Source: Cephalopachus bancanus (lineage: Eukaryota; Chordata; Mammalia; Primates; Tarsiidae). From it: a stretch of 64,000 nt of DNA. The stretch spans positions 2,790,001 to 2,854,000 of the forward strand of contig JAPVLO010000153.1 in assembly GCA_027257055.1 (NCBI GenBank), written 5' to 3'. Below are positions 59,643-64,000 of this stretch, piece after piece (within the stretch, counting starts at the first letter, position 1; each line of letters begins with the position of its first letter). Position numbers and translations under genes: made by a program. The notes below the pieces were generated by a model, which was not told the origin of the DNA, made no database searches, and saw only the letters and a list, made by a program, of their open reading frames with translations.

Positions 59643-59673
<31 letters not shown>

Positions 59674-59858
59674 AATGAGAACTACATTTCTTCATCCCTT
59701 TATAAGAGTATCAGTTACATCACTGTACTCCACCTCCATGACCTCATCCAAACCTAATTACCTCCCCAAAACTCCAGCTCCAAATTACATCACATTTTGA
59801 ATTAATGCCTCAACATATAAATCTGTGGGGAGGTGGTGTTCAACTTATAACAACGGTT
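59350..59858 (-). mobile_element. MaLR (MLT1/MST-type) LTR
   Basis: The antisense LTR order is seen: TAGCTGCTATGCCCAAAATA, AGACTAGGTGGTTCAAACAA, CTTATTTCTTATATTTCAGA, then CATGACCTCATCCAAACCTA, ATTACCTCCCCAAAACTCCA, and the final CAACATATAAATCTGTGGGG. A TG/GA microsatellite and an 88-bp tandem duplication lie inside it. Confidence 0.7.
59511..59593. repeat. (GT)n and (GA)n compound microsatellite
   Basis: About 27 GT units with one interruption run into a GA-rich stretch. A second GA-rich run follows at 59,643-59,675. The 97-codon frame over it is an artefact. Confidence 0.95.
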
Positions 59859-60144
59859 TAACCTCATATGCCAGTTCCACTATTCTGCCTCAAGGCCTTT
59901 TCTGAAGCTGTGGCAAGCACACTAGGCATATGTATGCTAATGACCTTGGGAACTATTCTTAAAACCTTGGGACAGATACCAAAGTTCAACTGCCTCAGTG
60001 TCAATCATTTTGATGAACATTTCTGAGAAATATTTTGTATATTTCTACAAGGTTCTAGAAAGTTTTCTAAAACAAAATAAAACAAAACAGAAACACATAA
60101 AGGATTCCAATTGCTTACTGCAGTAGTATTGACAACACATTCTT

Positions 60145-60431
60145 TTTTTTTTTTTTTTTTTTGAGTCTCACTCTGTCGCCCAGACTGGAGTGCAGTGGCC
60201 GCTCCTGGCCACCGCAGCCTCGACCTGCCGGGCTCCAGCGATCCTTCCGCCTCAGCCTTCCGAGTAGCCGGAATTACAGGTGCGCGCTACCATGCCCGGC
60301 AAATTTTTTGATTTTATTGTAGAGATGAGGTCTCACCTGCCCAGGCGGGTCTCGAACCCGCGGGCTCAGACAATCCACTCACCTCAGCCTCCCAAAGGCG
60401 CGGGATTACAGGCTGAGCCACCGAGCCCGGC
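60145..60431 (-). mobile_element. Alu-like SINE, CpG-rich (young)
   Basis: This dimeric Alu-type unit retains many CpGs (for example CCGAGTAGCCGG, CAGGCGGGTCTCGAACCCGC) and has a perfect 15-bp TSD TGACAACACATTCTT (60130-60144 and 60432-60446). A third partial copy of the target word occurs at 60,536-60,551. Confidence 0.9.
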
Positions 60432-60450
60432 TGACAACACATTCTTATCT

Positions 60451-60635
60451 ACAGATAGTTTATTTGGAAGGTGATCTCAAAAAAGTTGAATGAAGAAATC
60501 AGGGAGGATGAAACTTGCAGGAAAGAAGACACAACACAACACATTCTTATCTTGTATCTTCTTTCCTGGAAGTTTCATCCTCCCTGATTACTCCATCCAA
60601 CTTTTTTGAGATCACCTTCCAGATAAACTATCTGT
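60451..60635. repeat. quasi-palindrome, 79-bp arms, 27-bp loop
   Basis: 60451-60529 and 60557-60635 are inverted copies with 74 of 79 matching positions and no gaps. The loop repeats the SINE target word (ACAACACATTCTTATCT). Confidence 0.9.
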
Positions 60636-60667
60636 ACTCCGTAAGTTCTTTTCTGTGAGTTGAGTAG

Positions 60668-61006
60668 GCTATGGTTTGAATATGGCCTCTAAAATTTATG
60701 TGTTGGAAACTTAATACCCAATGTAACAGTGTTAAGAAGTGGGACCTTTAAGAGGTAATTAATGTTGTTAAAGAGGGATGAGTAGTTATGTTGAGAGTAG
60801 CTTATTATAAAAGCAAGGTTTTCACTCTCTTATCTCTTGCTTTCTCATGCACACTTGCCCCTTTGCCCTCAACCATGAGATGTCAATAAGGCCCTAACCA
60901 GATGTGACCTTTACAGTCTTCTGAACTGCAAGAAAGTAATCTTTTTAAATTTATAAATTACCCTGTATGTGGTATTCTTTACAGTAATACAAAATGAACT
61001 AAGACA
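60668..61006 (+). mobile_element. MST/MLT1-type (ERVL-MaLR) solo LTR
   Basis: CTATGGTTTGAATATGGCCT, TATGTGTTGGAAACTTAATA, AAGTGGGACCTTTAAGAGGT, TATAAAAGC, then CTGAACTGCAAGAAAGTAAT, GTATGTGGTATTCTTTACAG and AACTAAGACA give the complete MaLR LTR order at normal length. Confidence 0.8.
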
Positions 61007-62514
61007 TTGGGTTAGGTAGTGTAAGTCTTGGTCAAGAGTTAAACTGCATATGTGTATGTTTATGCGTGTATGATCTATGATTAGAATAAATTGTAAGAAA
61101 TATGTTACCGTATGTGCATCTCAGAATATATCCTGAATTCTTTCACTCGTCAGTGTTCTAGGATGTTCATTTTTCCTTCCAAATACATCACCTTTTAAAA
61201 AAACTGAAAGCTCTTTCATTGGGTATGTCCCTATTTGAGTGAATAATATTTTTGTTTTTGGACACCAAAAAAAAGTGTCAGATAAATAGGAATTCATCAT
61301 GACCTCATCCACTCATGAGAAGAACTGACCTGGAGGGAAGACAGTAAATATTACCTTTGTGGCCTCTTTCATTCTTTCAGAAAACACTTTCATGCTTTCA
61401 TTTGAAAAGATGTGGCTCTCTTTCTCCTTTTTTGTTCTTTTTTGAAAAGACTGTCATTCTGCTTTTGGTAGTTATTGTTATTGTTGCTTTCCAGCAGTTA
61501 CAGTAATCTCATTCTTTTAAAAATTCTTGTGGCTCCTATACTGATAGGTGGCCATTTTTCTACTTACTGACAGCATCCTTTCTGTCTTGTTTCAGAAAAT
61601 TTTGCATGGCCTGATTTGTTCTTTCTCCATTAATATTTTGTTTTGAACAGGAAAGGACATTATCTAAGGTTAACAGAGTGATTCTAGTCTTTTAAGAATG
61701 ATGGCATGATTATGTCATCTGCTGCTTCCATCTGCTTCTTATATCCAGTGGCTCAAGAATGTATTTACTTCTATTGAACTGGAAATTTAAATTTCAAAAT
61801 AAGACATTTTTTCTTGAGTAAGGTCAAGAATTAGCACTGAGATAAAAATGATGAGGGTGGCAATAAAAGGTTTGTGGTTGAGTTTTAGTTCAACAATATA
61901 CAAGTGCATAAGTTTTGTGTACATTTCAAATAATAAATAATCCATACATCTTATTGCCTCTTCAAAAGCCACAGTTACGAAAATACTTCATAGATATCCT
62001 TTAGCCAATTATTTTAATTATGCCCAATGTTTTTTCCTATAAAAATTGAAGAATGTATTTTATGGTTTATTTTCATTTTATTTTTGCCATTAATTTATTA
62101 ATTCTAATAAATTAATTCTAATAAATTAATATATACAGAAATATATATCACCAAACGCTCTCCTTTAGTAAAACTTCCTAATATAGAATCAAAGGAAATA
62201 GAGAAGAAAAATGTATCTACATTCATTTATTGGAAACATTGTTTTTCTGGTTATACATAACAATATAATAATAAAAAATTAAATTCCTAGAATCCCACCA
62301 ATAGAGAGATAGTAACTTTTCAATGTTTTATATGTACAAAATTAGGATCTTATATAATATTTTTATGTGCTATAATTTTTATTTAACATTAAGTAAGGTA
62401 TGAACTTTTTAACATTATTATTTCTATAATATAGTTTATATATATATTATATAGTCTTTAGAAATACTATTATTATCTCTACTGCATAGTTTTTTTTTCA
62501 AAATATCACTTTTT
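61007..62514. other. unannotated AT-rich DNA
   Basis: No gene or confident repeat. 62,080-62,140 contains near-perfect TAATTAATTCTAATAAAT repeats. Confidence 0.4.
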
Positions 62515-62798
62515 TTTTTTTTTTTTAGTTGGAGTCTCACTCTGTTGCCCAGACTGGAGTGCGGTAGCCGCACCCGGCCACCACAGCCTCGACCTACTGG
62601 GCTCCGGCGATCCTTCCACCTCAGCCTTCCAAGTAGCCAGAATTACAGGCATGTACTACCACACCCGGTTGATTTTTTGATTTATTGTAGAGATGAGGTC
62701 TCGCTGCCAAGGCGGGTCTCGAACCCGCGGGCTCAGGCAATCCACTCACCTCAGCCTCCCAAAGGTGCGGGATTACAGGCTGAGCCACCGAGCTCGGC
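62515..62798 (-). mobile_element. Alu-like SINE, CpG-rich (young)
   Basis: This dimeric Alu-type unit is flanked by a perfect 17-bp TSD TTCAAAATATCACTTTT (62497-62513, overlapping the T-run, and 62799-62815). Confidence 0.9.
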
Positions 62799-62815
62799 TT
62801 CAAAATATCACTTTT

Positions 62816-63810
62816 AATGTCTGTATAATACTTCATAGTATGGTTTTGTCATGTTTCATTATGTCATTCATAGATGAATATTAACATGGCTCCTGCCTTC
62901 CTTCCTTCCTGCCACTTTTTAAAAGTATTAATTATACTTTCATGATATATCTTTACATAAATGTTTCACTACATCTCATATTATTTTATTAGGAAAGATT
63001 TCTCGACAAGAGCTTCAGAAATTAAATTGTTGAACTTTTTATGATAGTTGATGCAAGTGGCCAGAGAGAGCTCCAGAAATTTCTTTCTCCCAGAAACCTA
63101 TTAGTGTGTTCATGTCATTACAGCTTCCCCAGTATTTAGTTTTATTCTTCATCATTACCGATGTAATAGAGTGCCCTTAAGCATATCTTGTAGATTAATT
63201 TGGATTTCTTTGATTACTAATGAGGTTTTAATATTTCTCATGTTTTTATGTATTCAAATTTATATTTCTGTGAATTTTTATTTATGATTTCAGTCCATTT
63301 GTCACTGAGACTCAAAATGCTTGTTACTAACTTGTAGGCTGTATTCCAAGTCTAAGAAAAGTGTAGTAAAACATTTTAGTCATGTATTATGATTTATTAT
63401 TCTAGTTTTAGTGTTTCAGTCCTCATTTCTACAAGTGATATTTGATGTTAAAGTTCTTTTTAACAACTAGGCTGTTTAGATACCCTTTATCTAGAAGAAA
63501 TCCATAATTTAAGTGCCAATATAGAAGTACAATGAATTAGATTTAATGACTGGTAGCATTAAGCAATGTAGGCAAATATACACAGCTAGTTTAGGGTAGA
63601 GTTAAGGCTAATACTCAAGTCTCCTAAATAACCTTTGTTTGTGTGTTGGTGGCAGATTCTAAGAAACTTCTTAAGATCCTGTAGTTCATAAAAGAAAACA
63701 GTGAAGTCAAGCACATACTACTTTACTATGGAGACTATCTCATTCTGAATGTGCATCTTATCACTTTGCACTAAGAAAAGACAATCATGATTTTTTCTTT
63801 TACTCAAACT
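62816..63810. other. unannotated DNA
   Basis: No gene. Possible old L1-like antisense words near 63,170-63,260 (TTTGATTACTAATGAGGTTT) are too short to annotate firmly. Confidence 0.35.
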
Positions 63811-63819
63811 GTTTTTTTT

Positions 63820-63929
63820 ACTTAATTTTATTATAAAGATGTGGAGTACAAGTCAGAATTAGGTACATAAGTAATATATGTGTAGGTGAAGGTTTGAGCC
63901 TCCAACTGGTCCTCACTTCCCCTGGTACC
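63820..63929 (-). mobile_element. very short 5'-truncated L1 3' end
   Basis: The minus-strand L1 3' UTR end (complement of AATAAAATTAAG, then GAGTACAAGTCAGAATTAGG, GAAGGTTTGAGCCTCCAACT). CAAACTGTTTT and CAGACTGTTTT on the two sides form a probable TSD. Confidence 0.65.
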
Positions 63930-64000
63930 CAGACTGTTTTAAACAAAGTGCTTTACATACAAAGGTTACTGGAAACCGTCCATGAATTGTTGGTTTTGAG

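Overview
The window is mammalian, almost certainly primate, intergenic DNA with no demonstrable host protein-coding gene. The main evidence is a set of dimeric 7SL-derived (Alu-type) SINEs with poly(A) tails and clean target-site duplications (TSDs), L1 LINEs whose ORF2 resembles primate L1, and older mammal-wide layers (MIR, L2, MaLR/MLT1 LTRs, hAT and mariner relics). The Alu-like units differ from human Alu at many diagnostic positions, for example a GAGTTGGAGTCTCAC start and a GGCTGAGCCACCGAGCCCGG end on the strand shown. Together with non-human-looking L1 5' UTRs this suggests a strepsirrhine primate (lemur/loris group). That placement is inference.

Layout. 1-7,900: AT-rich DNA with a rearranged mariner (824-1762), an old L1 relic and an MLT1 LTR (4462-4985) broken by a templated insertion. 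7,900-15,360: a MIR with a SINE in it, then an ERV LTR with a tRNA-Thr-like primer-binding site, then a near full-length minus-strand L1 ('L1A'). 16,550-19,260: an MLT1 LTR carrying a foreign 46-bp L1 scrap, then a 5'-inverted L1 ('L1D') that itself received a tiny polyadenylated LTR-end insertion. 20,900-29,140: two SINEs, a CA microsatellite, a truncated and internally deleted L1 ('L1C') and a repeat-poor stretch (26,210-28,800) with a hairpin and a possible terminal exon. 30,104-37,912: a near full-length plus-strand L1 ('L1B') with about 600 bp of 3'-transduced flanking DNA, bounded by an 18-bp TSD and carrying a nested SINE. 37,930-46,700: old L1, L2 and SINE debris. 46,700-51,480: repeat-poor. 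51,480-64,000: two related mariner relics, several LTRs, CA/TG microsatellites, three more SINEs and a 79-bp-arm quasi-palindrome next to one of them.

All longer open frames are L1 ORF1/ORF2 pieces, mariner transposase pieces or chance frames. Nothing works together as a pathway. The interest lies in insertion and repair history: 3' transduction, twin priming, a processed LTR-end copy, two template-switch events and a foldback mariner. Family names are by recognition only; no database search was possible.
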